Below are positions 7,797 to 14,895 of a stretch of 35,426 nucleotides of DNA, in pieces. Origin of the DNA: CAYQCE01 sp964415885. GTDB lineage: Bacteria; Zixibacteria; MSB-5A5; JAABVY01; JAHJOQ01. Both the position numbers and the translations under genes were made by a program. The notes under the pieces are model-generated. The model searched no databases. It was not told where the DNA came from and saw only the letters and a list, made by a program, of their open reading frames with translations. Every line of letters begins with the position of its first letter. Position 1 is the stretch's first letter. Location of the stretch: NCBI GenBank assembly GCA_964415885.1, contig CAYQCE010000034.1, positions 1 through 35,426 on the forward strand, written 5' to 3'.

Positions 7797-9347
7797 ATGT
7801 CTTTGGTAACCAACCAGGCTGAGTGCCGTGCCTGTCAACACAGCCACTCGCGGATAACATCATTGCCAGCGGCACTGCGCACACTTCTTTTGATCATCGT
7901 TTGCTCTGTAACATTCTTTGCAACAGACTCTTATGCGGATGTTACGGCTGTTCTCGTGCAGGACGGTCTCAACAACCCGATCTACGTAACCTCTCCACCC
8001 GACGACTTCGAACGGTTGTTTGTCGTGGAGCAGGCTGGTACGATACGAATCATCAAGAACGGAACACTCCTGTCCGAGCCGTTCCTTGACCTGACCGGTC
8101 AGGTGACCTTTGGTGGCGAACAGGGCCTTCTTGGTCTCGCATTTCACCCCGATTATGACCAGAACGGCTATTTCTTCGTGAATTATACCGATGGTAGCGG
8201 TGATTCGCACGTCGCCCGGTTCACAGTATCATCCAACCCGGACAGTGCGGATGAGAACAGCGAAGAGGACATCCTCGTTGTCGGTCAGCCGTTCGCGAAC
8301 CACAACGCCGGAATGCTGGATTTCTCTCCGATTGACGGCTATCTGTATGTTGGGTATGGCGACGGCGGCTCGGCGGGTGACCCCGGGAACCGCGCCCAGG
8401 ATTCGACTACGTTTCTGGGCAAGATGCTCAGGATTGATGTCGATTCAGGGCTGCCGTACTCGGTTCCATCCGACAATCCGTTTGTGGGTGATGCGGCCAT
8501 AGAGGATGAGATCTGGGCGTTCGGGCTTCGGAACCCGTGGAGATATTCCTTCGATCGTGCGAACGGCGATCTCTACATTGCCGATGTCGGCCAGAACAGT
8601 TGGGAGGAGATCGATTACCAGCCGGCGTCGTCAAGCGGCGGCGAGAACTATGGCTGGCGCTGGAAAGAGGGCACGCACTGCTACGATCCGCCGTCCGGCT
8701 GTGATCCCGGCGGTCTTACCGATCCGATCCACGAGTACGGGCACGTCCCGGAATGCTCCGTCACGGGAGGCTTTGTCTATCGCGGATGTGCGATACCTGA
8801 CCTTCAAGGGACCTACTTTTTTGCCGACTACTGCTCGGATAAGATTTGGTCGTTCCGTTATGACGGCGCTAATCTGACCGAGTTCACCGACCGCACCGCC
8901 GATTTCGATCCGCCCTCGGCAGATATTGGATCGATCGTGTCGTTCGGTGAGGACGCCTACGGTGAGATGTATATTGTGGATGTCGGCGGCGAGATATTCA
9001 AGATCGTCTCGACCGATACCGTTGACTGCAACGAGAACGGCACGCCGGATGGTTGCGACATCGAGTATGGCGCTTCTGAGGATAACGACGAAAATGGGAT
9101 CCCCGACGAGTGCGAGACATTCCTCTGCGGCGACACCAACACCAGCGGCGGTGTCGATATTGATGATGTTGTATACCTCATCGCGTATGTCTTCCAGGGC
9201 GGACCCGATCCGATACCGGCGGCAGCCGGGGATGTCAACTGCTCCGGAGCGATAGATATCGATGATGTAGTTTACGAGATTGCGTATGTCTTCCAGGGTG
9301 GCGCACCCCCGTGCGATCCGGATGACGACGGCACGCCGGATTGTTAA
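7797..9347 (+). CDS. Secreted glucose/sorbosone dehydrogenase-like propeller with dockerin-like repeats
   Basis: A 516-residue exported protein. A long N-region (about 30 residues) precedes the signal core TLLLIIVCSVTFFATDSYA. GGAG about 6 nt upstream supports the ATG. Residues about 50-410 match the GSDH / PQQ-dependent sugar dehydrogenase propeller: GLLGLAFHPDY, the NHNAG motif, and WAFGLRNPWR with downstream IADVGQN. A short linker holds two DxNxNGxPDxC calcium-type repeats. The last 71 residues are a dockerin-like doublet (GDTNTSGGVDIDDVVY and GDVNCSGAIDIDDVVY, each followed by YVFQGG). PQQ use is not proven; related proteins lack oxidase activity. Likely outside the cell or on the surface, acting on sugars or as a binding protein. 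Confidence 0.85.
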   Translation: MSLVTNQAECRACQHSHSRITSLPAALRTLLLIIVCSVTFFATDSYADVTAVLVQDGLNNPIYVTSPPDDFERLFVVEQAGTIRIIKNGTLLSEPFLDLTGQVTFGGEQGLLGLAFHPDYDQNGYFFVNYTDGSGDSHVARFTVSSNPDSADENSEEDILVVGQPFANHNAGMLDFSPIDGYLYVGYGDGGSAGDPGNRAQDSTTFLGKMLRIDVDSGLPYSVPSDNPFVGDAAIEDEIWAFGLRNPWRYSFDRANGDLYIADVGQNSWEEIDYQPASSSGGENYGWRWKEGTHCYDPPSGCDPGGLTDPIHEYGHVPECSVTGGFVYRGCAIPDLQGTYFFADYCSDKIWSFRYDGANLTEFTDRTADFDPPSADIGSIVSFGEDAYGEMYIVDVGGEIFKIVSTDTVDCNENGTPDGCDIEYGASEDNDENGIPDECETFLCGDTNTSGGVDIDDVVYLIAYVFQGGPDPIPAAAGDVNCSGAIDIDDVVYEIAYVFQGGAPPCDPDDDGTPDC

Positions 9348-9373
9348 ATACAGTGAGTTTAATCTGAGAATTC

Positions 9374-9399
9374 AAGGGCTGCCACCTGTGGCGGCCCTT
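9374..9399 (+). terminator. Probable terminator of the 7797 gene
   Basis: AAGGGCTGCCAC (9374-9385) pairs with GTGGCGGCCCTT (9388-9399) with one G-T wobble. The T tract that follows is weak (GCTATTT). The hairpin ends just before the stop of the convergent gene at 9401, so it may serve both strands. Confidence 0.6.
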
Positions 9400-9400
9400 G

Positions 9401-9664
9401 CTATTTGGGGGCGCTGACCGCCTTGCGGTCACGCCGGATCAGTGCCGCAACGCTGATCGCGAACCAGAAGAACTCGATTCCGAAGAAGAACGGTTCCGCA
9501 CGATAGATAGCGTAACCCGCGAGTATCGCCGATCCGAGGATGTTCATCCAGATGTAGACCCGTCCACGCTGTTTCGACGGATCGCGGAACGCGATGAAGT
9601 ACGCAACCACGAGGAGCAGCATCCCGGATATCGGCACAACCTGATCGAGAATCAGTGAACGCAT
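9401..9664 (-). CDS. Small integral membrane protein, CBU_0592-like
   Basis: An 87-residue protein with three hydrophobic segments: about 8-25 (VVPISGMLLLVVAYFIAF), 38-54 (YIWMNILGSAILAGYAI) and 60-78. The pattern of an N-terminal G..L...AY, a central MNILGS and a late W.AIS.AAL resembles the CBU_0592-like membrane domain; this is a fold-pattern impression without a search. It stands alone between a convergent terminator and a repeat-rich spacer. No function can be assigned. The tail is basic (RRDRKAV). Confidence 0.6.
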   Translation of the reverse strand: MRSLILDQVVPISGMLLLVVAYFIAFRDPSKQRGRVYIWMNILGSAILAGYAIYRAEPFFFGIEFFWFAISVAALIRRDRKAVSAPK

Positions 9665-9785
9665 ATTCTCAGTTAAGGATTTAGGGAATCGGGTTCAACA
9701 TAAATTCGTGCTTGAACGACCGCCAGTTCCCAACCCCGCCGCCACGGGCTCAGGAACTGGCGGAAAAAGGTTTTTCAATATGCCC

Positions 9786-9955
9786 GAGTCTGCTGTGAAA
9801 CAATCCCTTTCCCCTGTCATACCCGCGAGGTCTGCTATCAAGCAGACACCCTTCCGCTGTCATTCCCGCAAGGGTCTGCTGCAAAGCAGGCACTTCCCCC
9901 CTGTCATTCCCGCGAGGGTTTGGCGTTAGACAAACCCGAAAGCGGGAATCCAGTG
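9786..9955. repeat. REP-like tandem palindromic array
   Basis: Three recognisable units begin with CTGTCATNCCCGC at 9814, 9857 and 9901, a 43-44 bp period. A decayed fourth unit precedes them (about 9786-9813). Each unit has a small hairpin (for example GTCTGCT...AGCAGAC in unit 1). The last unit closes with the complementary half AGCGGGAATCCAG, so the array is bracketed by the TGTCATTCCCGC / GCGGGAATCCA inverted pair common in dispersed bacterial palindromic repeats. There is no gene between 9665 and 10236; this array, the hairpin at 10102 and the promoter at 10176 are all I see there. Confidence 0.75.
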
Positions 9956-10101
9956 CCCGTCTGATTCGACACATACGCTGGCATGTAACAGGCATGAATC
10001 CCCGACCTCGCGTTGGCGATTGCCCTCACATCGTGTCAGCGGCGTGTCAGGAGCAAGAAGCAACCCATCTGGAAAATGGACCACTTGACCAGTATGATGT
10101 T

Positions 10102-10146
10102 GTGTCTGTTCCTGCTTCCGGCATAGCCGGACGTGTGAACAGACAC
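10102..10146. other. Nested hairpin in intergenic DNA
   Basis: An outer 10-bp stem, GTGTCTGTTC (10102-10111) with GAACAGACAC (10137-10146), encloses a 5x5 internal loop and an inner stem TCCGGC/GCCGGA with a 3-nt loop ATA (10117-10131). There is no T tract and no adjacent coding sequence. It could be a second REP-type element or a structured RNA; it lies 30 bp upstream of the promoter at 10176, so it is not in that transcript. Confidence 0.5.
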
Positions 10147-10175
10147 CCACACAAGCCAGGCTTCCATTTATAAAT

Positions 10176-10203
10176 TTGCGATATGGCGACTCGCACGTAT
10201 ATT
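10176..10203 (+). promoter_or_regulatory. Promoter of the DUF362/polyferredoxin operon
   Basis: TTGCGA (10176-10181), a 16-bp spacer and TATATT (10198-10203). The expected start is near 10211, giving a leader of about 26 nt with GGGAG before the ATG at 10237. Confidence 0.6.
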
Positions 10204-10236
10204 AGATAACAACATTGCATTCTTCGCGGGAGATTT

Positions 10237-11187
10237 ATGGTATCAAGACGGGATTTTATCAAGAGAACCGGCAAAGCTGTAGCGGCTTCGGCAGTCCTCG
10301 GAGCAGGGTATCTTCTCGCCGACTCGCGGCCCGATTTCAAGCAGGAGGAGACCGCCGAAATCCTGAAACTCGATCACACTGTCGGGGGACCGGAGTTGTT
10401 CCGTAAGCTCGCCGTGATCCGTGACGACACACCGGTCAATCTTGTCGAGAAGGCAATCGCCGCGCTCGGCGGGATGGGCATGTTCATATCGAAGGGTGAC
10501 AGGGTTCTGGTCAAACCGAATGTAGGATGGGATCGCACACCCGAACAGGCCGCGAACACGAATCCCGAGATGGTCGGGCATGTCGTGAGGATGTGCCTCG
10601 GTGCGGGAGCATCCGAGGTCGTAGTGACAGACATAACCTGCAACGACCCGCGCCGGACATTCCTTCGTTCGGGCATCCAGGAGGCCGCGGAGAAGGCGGG
10701 CGCGAAGGTGGTGATCGGCCCTGAAACCGAGGATGTCAACCTGGGTGGGGGAGTGCTCTCGGAATGGCCCGTAATCCAGCAGGTAATGTGGGCGGACAAG
10801 ATCATCAATATGCCGATCACCAAGCATCACGGTCTCTCACGCGCCACGATCGGGATGAAGAATCTCTACGGCATAATAGGCGGGCGCCGTCATCAACTAC
10901 ATCAGAGCATCGACCAGTCGATAGTCGATCTCGCGGGATTTGCCATGCCGACCCTCGTTATTGCAGACTGCTATCGTGTGCTGATGCGAAACGGCCCGGT
11001 CGGCGGAAGCCTGGAAGATGTCAAGGAGGTTCGCACGGTTGTCGCGGGTGTGGACCAGATTGCGGTCGATGCATACGCTTCACAGTTTCTGGAGTTAGAT
11101 GCCGGCAAGATCGGGTATATCCCGATGGGTGACAAGCTGGGTCTCGGCAAGATGGACCTTGCGGAAAAGACAATCATAGACGGCTGA
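10237..11187 (+). CDS. Tat-exported DUF362-domain protein
   Basis: A 316-residue protein with a twin-arginine signal, SRRDFIKRTG (residues 3-12), followed by a hydrophobic AVAASAVLGAGYLLA. It is therefore exported folded, probably with a cofactor. The body matches the DUF362 family: VLVKPNVGWD, then NTNPEMVGHVVRMCLGAGA, then the basic, conserved NMPITKHHGLSRATIGMKN. DUF362 domains are often fused or linked to ferredoxin domains; here the ferredoxins are in the next gene, whose ATG starts 1 nt after this stop. It has no CxxCxxC cluster of its own. The activity is unknown. The operon suggests a partner in envelope electron transfer. Confidence 0.85.
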   Translation: MVSRRDFIKRTGKAVAASAVLGAGYLLADSRPDFKQEETAEILKLDHTVGGPELFRKLAVIRDDTPVNLVEKAIAALGGMGMFISKGDRVLVKPNVGWDRTPEQAANTNPEMVGHVVRMCLGAGASEVVVTDITCNDPRRTFLRSGIQEAAEKAGAKVVIGPETEDVNLGGGVLSEWPVIQQVMWADKIINMPITKHHGLSRATIGMKNLYGIIGGRRHQLHQSIDQSIVDLAGFAMPTLVIADCYRVLMRNGPVGGSLEDVKEVRTVVAGVDQIAVDAYASQFLELDAGKIGYIPMGDKLGLGKMDLAEKTIIDG

Positions 11188-11188
11188 T

Positions 11189-12853
11189 ATGACCATCCGG
11201 ACAGTTAGAAACATCCGTCGATTCAGCCAGACTCTCTTTCTGGTGCTCTTCCTGTTGCTCTTACTGCGCACGGGATTCTCCGGCGTAGTCACGGAAGACT
11301 CGGTGCGAGATTTCGAGCTGTCGTGGCCGGTAAAGATATTCCTTCAGTTCGATCCTCTCGTAGCGATCTCTACTATGATCGCGACGCAGACTCTCTACAC
11401 GGGGTTGCTATTCTCTCTGATACTCGTCGTTCTGACGATATTCTTCGGTCGGTTCTTCTGTGGCTGGATTTGCCCGATGGGCACGATCAACCAGATATGC
11501 TCGTCAGGTCGACGGAACAGCAGGAATATCTTCGGCAAGACCGTGATCAGGATGAACAAGTGGCACTGGTATCAGCATATCAAGTACTACGTCCTGATTA
11601 TTCTTCTCGGTTCGGCGCTTCTCGGCTCGGTTTTGATCGGGCTGTTCGACCCGATATCGCTTCTGATACGATCCCTTGGGCTGGTCGTGATACCGATGCT
11701 GGTGAACATAATCGACGCTGTCAACTCGGTCCTGTTCGGATCCGGCTCCGAAACTCTTTCGTATGTCGGAACTGCGCTCGGTATGGTGAAACAGCATGTA
11801 CTGCTGCATATCGAGCCGGTGCACTACAACACGATAGTATCGCTCGGTGTGGTGTTCTTCCTCGTGTTGATTGCGAATCGTGTGATTACACGATTCTGGT
11901 GTAGAGCGCTCTGTCCACTCGGCGCGCTGCTCGGTGTATTCTCGCGCTGGTCGATACTCGGGATGGAGAAAGACGAATCGAAATGCACGCACTGCAATCT
12001 CTGCGCCAAATACTGCCAGGGCGGGGACGACCCGATAGCGGGGCTCCCCTGGAAGAAATTCGATTGCCATCTCTGTTTGAATTGCCAGGCGGTGTGTCCG
12101 GAGGGTGTAATCAAGTTCAAGCTGTACCCCCGTCAGAAAAGGGATGAGACTGTCCCGCAGCCGAGTATCTCGCGTCGGAAAGTAATGCTCGGAGTCGCTG
12201 GAGGGATCGCGCTCGTGCCGCTCCTGCGTTCCGGCGATGACCACAATGCGGACTTCTACGCCAAACGGATTCGTCCGCCGGGTTCGGTCGAGGAAGATCA
12301 GTTTCTCGCGAGATGTGTCCGTTGCGGCGAGTGCATGAAGGTATGCCCGAATAACGCCATCCATCCGACTCTTCTCGAGACGGGATGGGAATCACTCTGG
12401 ACACCGATACTGATTATGCGCGTGGGCTACTGCGAACATACATGCACCCTCTGCAGCCAGACCTGCCCGACCGGTGCTATCCGCCGGATCACGCTGGAGG
12501 AGAAGGTCGGCTCGGAGGAGATCAAGCCGATATCTATAGGGACAGCGTTCTTCGATCGCGGGCGATGTCTGCCGTGGGCGATGGACACGCCGTGTATCGT
12601 GTGCGAGGAATGGTGTCCGACATCTCCCAAGGCGATCTATTTCGAAGAGGTGGAGGTTACGAACCGCAACGGCGAAAGGGTTGCTCTGAAGCGGCCGCAA
12701 GTCGATCCCGATGTCTGCATCGGATGTGGAGCGTGCGAGTATGTGTGCCCTGTCATAGATGAGCCGGCTGTGTATGTTACTTCGGTTGGCGAGTCGAGAT
12801 CGCGTGACAATCAGATTCTGCTCGAACGGAGCACGAACAGCAGGAGGTCATGA
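11189..12853 (+). CDS. Membrane polyferredoxin, NapH-like plus NapG-like fusion
   Basis: 554 residues. Residues 10-30, about 70-87, 132-153, about 160-183 and 217-235 are membrane segments. The half-site FCGWICPMGTINQI (90-103) and CRALCPLGALLGVF (238-251) are NapH/YccM hallmarks. Two 4Fe-4S motifs follow: C266-269-272-276 and C293-296-299-303. Then SRRKVMLGVAGGIALVPLL (328-346) looks like an internal twin-arginine signal or membrane anchor. After it come NapG-like clusters: C376-379-382-386, around C415-419-422-426, C460...469-472-476 and C510-513-516-520. This suggests about six iron-sulfur clusters moving electrons between the quinone pool or cytoplasm and the periplasm. Partners are DUF362 upstream and the DUF6599-like protein downstream. 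Confidence 0.85.
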   Translation: MTIRTVRNIRRFSQTLFLVLFLLLLLRTGFSGVVTEDSVRDFELSWPVKIFLQFDPLVAISTMIATQTLYTGLLFSLILVVLTIFFGRFFCGWICPMGTINQICSSGRRNSRNIFGKTVIRMNKWHWYQHIKYYVLIILLGSALLGSVLIGLFDPISLLIRSLGLVVIPMLVNIIDAVNSVLFGSGSETLSYVGTALGMVKQHVLLHIEPVHYNTIVSLGVVFFLVLIANRVITRFWCRALCPLGALLGVFSRWSILGMEKDESKCTHCNLCAKYCQGGDDPIAGLPWKKFDCHLCLNCQAVCPEGVIKFKLYPRQKRDETVPQPSISRRKVMLGVAGGIALVPLLRSGDDHNADFYAKRIRPPGSVEEDQFLARCVRCGECMKVCPNNAIHPTLLETGWESLWTPILIMRVGYCEHTCTLCSQTCPTGAIRRITLEEKVGSEEIKPISIGTAFFDRGRCLPWAMDTPCIVCEEWCPTSPKAIYFEEVEVTNRNGERVALKRPQVDPDVCIGCGACEYVCPVIDEPAVYVTSVGESRSRDNQILLERSTNSRRS

Positions 12854-12854
12854 A

Positions 12855-13811
12855 ATGCGTGTGTTGATAGCGATTATGATCACTGTGCTGGCGGCGCTGA
12901 TGTTCGGATGCGGAGGAGCTGAGGATAATCAGCCCGCCGAAACGAGAACGCCGGTGACCGAAGCAGACCAGAAGCCGTCTCATGCTGAGCTTGCTGCAGA
13001 TGTTCTTCCGCGTACCGAGGAACTGGCGGGATTCGAGCGGGTCGGTACGGCGGAGTTGATATCCAGGTCCGAAATGCCCGACTTCACCGGACCGGACAGC
13101 CCCGTATTCGAGAGGTTCGGTGTTCTCGGGGCGGCATCGGCAGACTACGTGGCCCTGCAGACAAACCAGCAATTTGTTGTTGATGTCTACATATTTCCTG
13201 CACTCAGCGAGGCATTCGGAATCTTCGCAGAACTCAGCTCGGATGATCTCGAGTTCATATCGGTCGGCGCCGAGGGATTCATCGACTCCGGAGCGCTCGT
13301 CTTCTTCAAGGAGAGATTCCTCGCCAGGGTGACCGGCTACGAGGAGACGGGAGCAAGCGACACCGCGCTGGTTCGCATCGGGCGGACAACGGCGCTTCAA
13401 ATTGAGGGCGGGAACGCGCTCCCGGCTGCAATAGGGGTAATGCCGTCCGACGGGAGAATTGAGCATTCGTGCAGATACTATCCCGGCTCGTTCATGGGCT
13501 ACGATTTCTTTTCGCCGGTCTATACGTGCGATTACCGTTTGGGGGATTCCACATCCACGCTGTTTCTTGCGCCGCAGGGAACGGAAGCCGAGATAATCCT
13601 GTATACGAATCGATTGAAAGAGCGCGGGAATAAGGTCGTCGAGGGTGCCGCTGAGAATCTCAAGGTCTATTTCGCCGATGATGATTCATACGGAAGGGTA
13701 ATCATGTCCACAAAGATCGGCCGAATAGCGGGAGTGCTCAATACGCCTGACCGACCGCAGGGGATGGAGCTTCTGATGAAGCTCTGGGACAATCCGGCGC
13801 TCGCCAATTGA
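12855..13811 (+). CDS. DUF6599-like lipoprotein
   Basis: The start MRVLIAIM is chosen at 12855: AGGAGG lies about 8 nt upstream and the ATG begins 1 nt after the polyferredoxin stop. The ORF is open for 96 nt further upstream, but that stretch only overlaps the previous gene. It is 318 residues long with a lipoprotein-type signal ending LMFGC-GGAED. The body has a pattern I associate with DUF6599: residues VVDVYIFPALSEAFGIFAEL, in two strands and a helix, then a GAEGFIDSGALVFFK strand pair, and a C-terminal YGRVIMSTKIGRIAGVL. No cofactor motif is visible. It is tightly coupled to the redox genes, so likely an envelope accessory of that complex. Its stop codon lies in the flanking repeat of the hicBA segment. 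Confidence 0.65.
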   Translation: MRVLIAIMITVLAALMFGCGGAEDNQPAETRTPVTEADQKPSHAELAADVLPRTEELAGFERVGTAELISRSEMPDFTGPDSPVFERFGVLGAASADYVALQTNQQFVVDVYIFPALSEAFGIFAELSSDDLEFISVGAEGFIDSGALVFFKERFLARVTGYEETGASDTALVRIGRTTALQIEGGNALPAAIGVMPSDGRIEHSCRYYPGSFMGYDFFSPVYTCDYRLGDSTSTLFLAPQGTEAEIILYTNRLKERGNKVVEGAAENLKVYFADDDSYGRVIMSTKIGRIAGVLNTPDRPQGMELLMKLWDNPALAN

Positions 13812-13820
13812 TCCACTACC
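13809..13820 (+). repeat. Left copy of 12-bp direct repeat
   Basis: TGATCCACTACC. It matches TGACCCACTACC at 14727-14738 in 11 of 12 positions and in the same orientation. The two copies bracket the transposase remnant and hicBA. The first three bases are the stop codon of the upstream gene. Confidence 0.5.
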
Positions 13821-13915
13821 TTCGCCCCGCTGTGGAGGCGGGTGTTGCGGATACCCTTTGGAGTCTTGAGGATATTGTGATACTACTGGAAGAGTCTGAA
13901 GCTGCTAAACTATAA
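13809..13915 (+). pseudogene. Transposase C-terminal remnant
   Basis: In the frame starting at 13808, about 35 codons read HYLRPAVEAGVADTLWSLED and then IVILLEESEAAKL before a TAA (13913-13915). The phrase PA.EAGVAD..WSLE.IV.LL is the usual C-terminus of an insertion-sequence transposase group (IS1-like or related, from memory). No upstream part of the gene and no terminal inverted repeats remain. The reading frame begins within the stop region of the 12855 gene, so it cannot be an expressed gene. The area 13812-14097 holds only this remnant and an AT-rich stretch. Confidence 0.5.
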
Positions 13916-14097
13916 GGCATTATACAGCATTCGCATTCCACAATTAGCTTGCTAAAATCACACATTCCCTTATCTTCCCCTTGTCTATAGGTGAGGGAAT
14001 TTAAATAAAACAATCCACATTTTTTTGAACGTATATACCTTGACTTTGTACTAACAACTGGGCATTGGTTTGCCGATCTCTTGATTGGAAGGATAAA

Positions 14098-14490
14098 ATG
14101 AAGACCGGTGGTCTTATGTCAATGCCGAAAGATTGCATTCACCTGAGCTTGCGCGTGCTTGGGTATAAGTCAGAGAAAGATCTTTGGGCGGCACATTGCC
14201 TCGAAACCGATTTGGTTGGGTATGGCAAGACATTTAAGAAGGCGCTTGATGATCTAATGGAGCTTACGCACATGCAGATTAGTTTTGCCCTGCACAAGAA
14301 AGAGCCCTCTCTGGTGTTGCATGAGGCCCCTGTTGAAATCATTAAGCAGTATAACGAGTTGATGCGTTTAACGTTACAACACTACCCAAAGAAGCATAGA
14401 GCTTACAGCAACAAAAAGATTGCATCATTGCCGCTTCCTATGGATGACTCTGGAGCAAACACAGATTTTGTCCGGTCGCAAGCGATATAA
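14098..14490 (+). CDS. hicB: HicB-like antitoxin
   Basis: The start MKTGGLM is chosen for the GGAAGG 5-6 nt upstream. The ORF extends further upstream without a ribosome site. 130 residues. HLSLRVLGYKSEKDLWAAHC, then a CLETDLVGYGKTFKKALDDL segment, match the HicB partial RNase-H-like fold: beta strands, then an acidic 'C.E..L...G.T...AL..L' helix. The tail (about 85-130) has no clear DNA-binding helix-turn-helix, so autoregulation may differ from classical HicB. Order is antitoxin first and it overlaps the toxin gene. Codon use and base composition are more AT-rich than the neighbours. Antitoxins of this type bind and block HicA. Confidence 0.7.
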   Translation: MKTGGLMSMPKDCIHLSLRVLGYKSEKDLWAAHCLETDLVGYGKTFKKALDDLMELTHMQISFALHKKEPSLVLHEAPVEIIKQYNELMRLTLQHYPKKHRAYSNKKIASLPLPMDDSGANTDFVRSQAI

Positions 14491-14707
14491 GTATCGAGAA
14501 GTACTAAAGAAGCTCAAGAAATTCGATTCTCGATTTGAAGAACATGTAAGAAAAGGCAAGGGAAGTCACCGATTGATATATCATCCGGATATAGACGGTG
14601 AGCCGAAATCCTATCCTCTCAAGTGCCATGGCGAGAATACTGAGCTTGGCTATCAGTACCTTGAAGGTATTGTAAGGCGCTTCAATCTTCCAAAGGACTT
14701 CTTCTAA
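14444..14707 (+). CDS. hicA: HicA-like mRNA interferase toxin
   Basis: 87 residues from ATG 14444, a start lying inside hicB (47-nt overlap). There is no good Shine-Dalgarno, so translation is probably coupled to hicB. An alternative TTG at 14468 has GGAG 11 nt upstream. SGRKRYKYREVLKKLKKFDS is the first helix; EEHVRKGKGSHRLIYHP contains the invariant GSH with the catalytic His (His42); SYPLKCHGENTELGYQYLEG corresponds to the usual 'vplH.gkel..gtl..I' strand and helix. HicA toxins fold like a double-stranded-RNA-binding domain and cut mRNA. The toxin's small size and the pairing with HicB support the call. Confidence 0.8.
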   Translation: MTLEQTQILSGRKRYKYREVLKKLKKFDSRFEEHVRKGKGSHRLIYHPDIDGEPKSYPLKCHGENTELGYQYLEGIVRRFNLPKDFF

Positions 14708-14726
14708 CGCTCCCCCTCAAACTGAC

Positions 14727-14738
14727 TGACCCACTACC
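14727..14738 (+). repeat. Right copy of 12-bp direct repeat
   Basis: TGACCCACTACC, 11 of 12 identical to 13809-13820. It lies 20 nt after the hicA stop. It may mark the right edge of an inserted segment or be a second copy of an insertion-sequence end. Confidence 0.45.
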
Positions 14739-14753
14739 GCCGGCTGATATATC

Positions 14754-14782
14754 TTGACAAAACCAGTACAATTGGCGATCAT
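14754..14782 (+). promoter_or_regulatory. Promoter of the beta-helix gene
   Basis: TTGACA (14754-14759), a 17-bp spacer, then GATCAT (14777-14782), a weak four-of-six -10. The block resembles the promoter at 3058, including a TGTACA downstream. A small perfect hairpin, ACGACC-GGA-GGTCGT (14841-14855), lies in the leader. Confidence 0.4.
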
Positions 14783-14895
14783 TACCTACTGTACACTTCG
14801 GTTGGCGGATCAATCCGGCTCTCGTCAGCACCTTTCAGTTACGACCGGAGGTCGTTGGCTACGTTCAGCTTACAAGGCTGCTTCTATTTTGGTTG

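Noticed and set aside
9814..9940. Repeats that could be taken for a CRISPR array
   Set aside because: Period is 43-44 bp with no unique spacers; the units are palindromic stacked repeats and no cas gene is near.
11504..12364. Minus-strand open frame of 286 codons opposite the polyferredoxin gene
   Set aside because: It lies opposite a gene with many conserved Cys motifs, has Arg/His-rich composition typical of antisense frames and no ribosome site.
14841..14855. ACGACC-GGA-GGTCGT hairpin as a riboswitch before the beta-helix gene
   Set aside because: A single 6-bp hairpin with no conserved aptamer features; noted only as leader structure.
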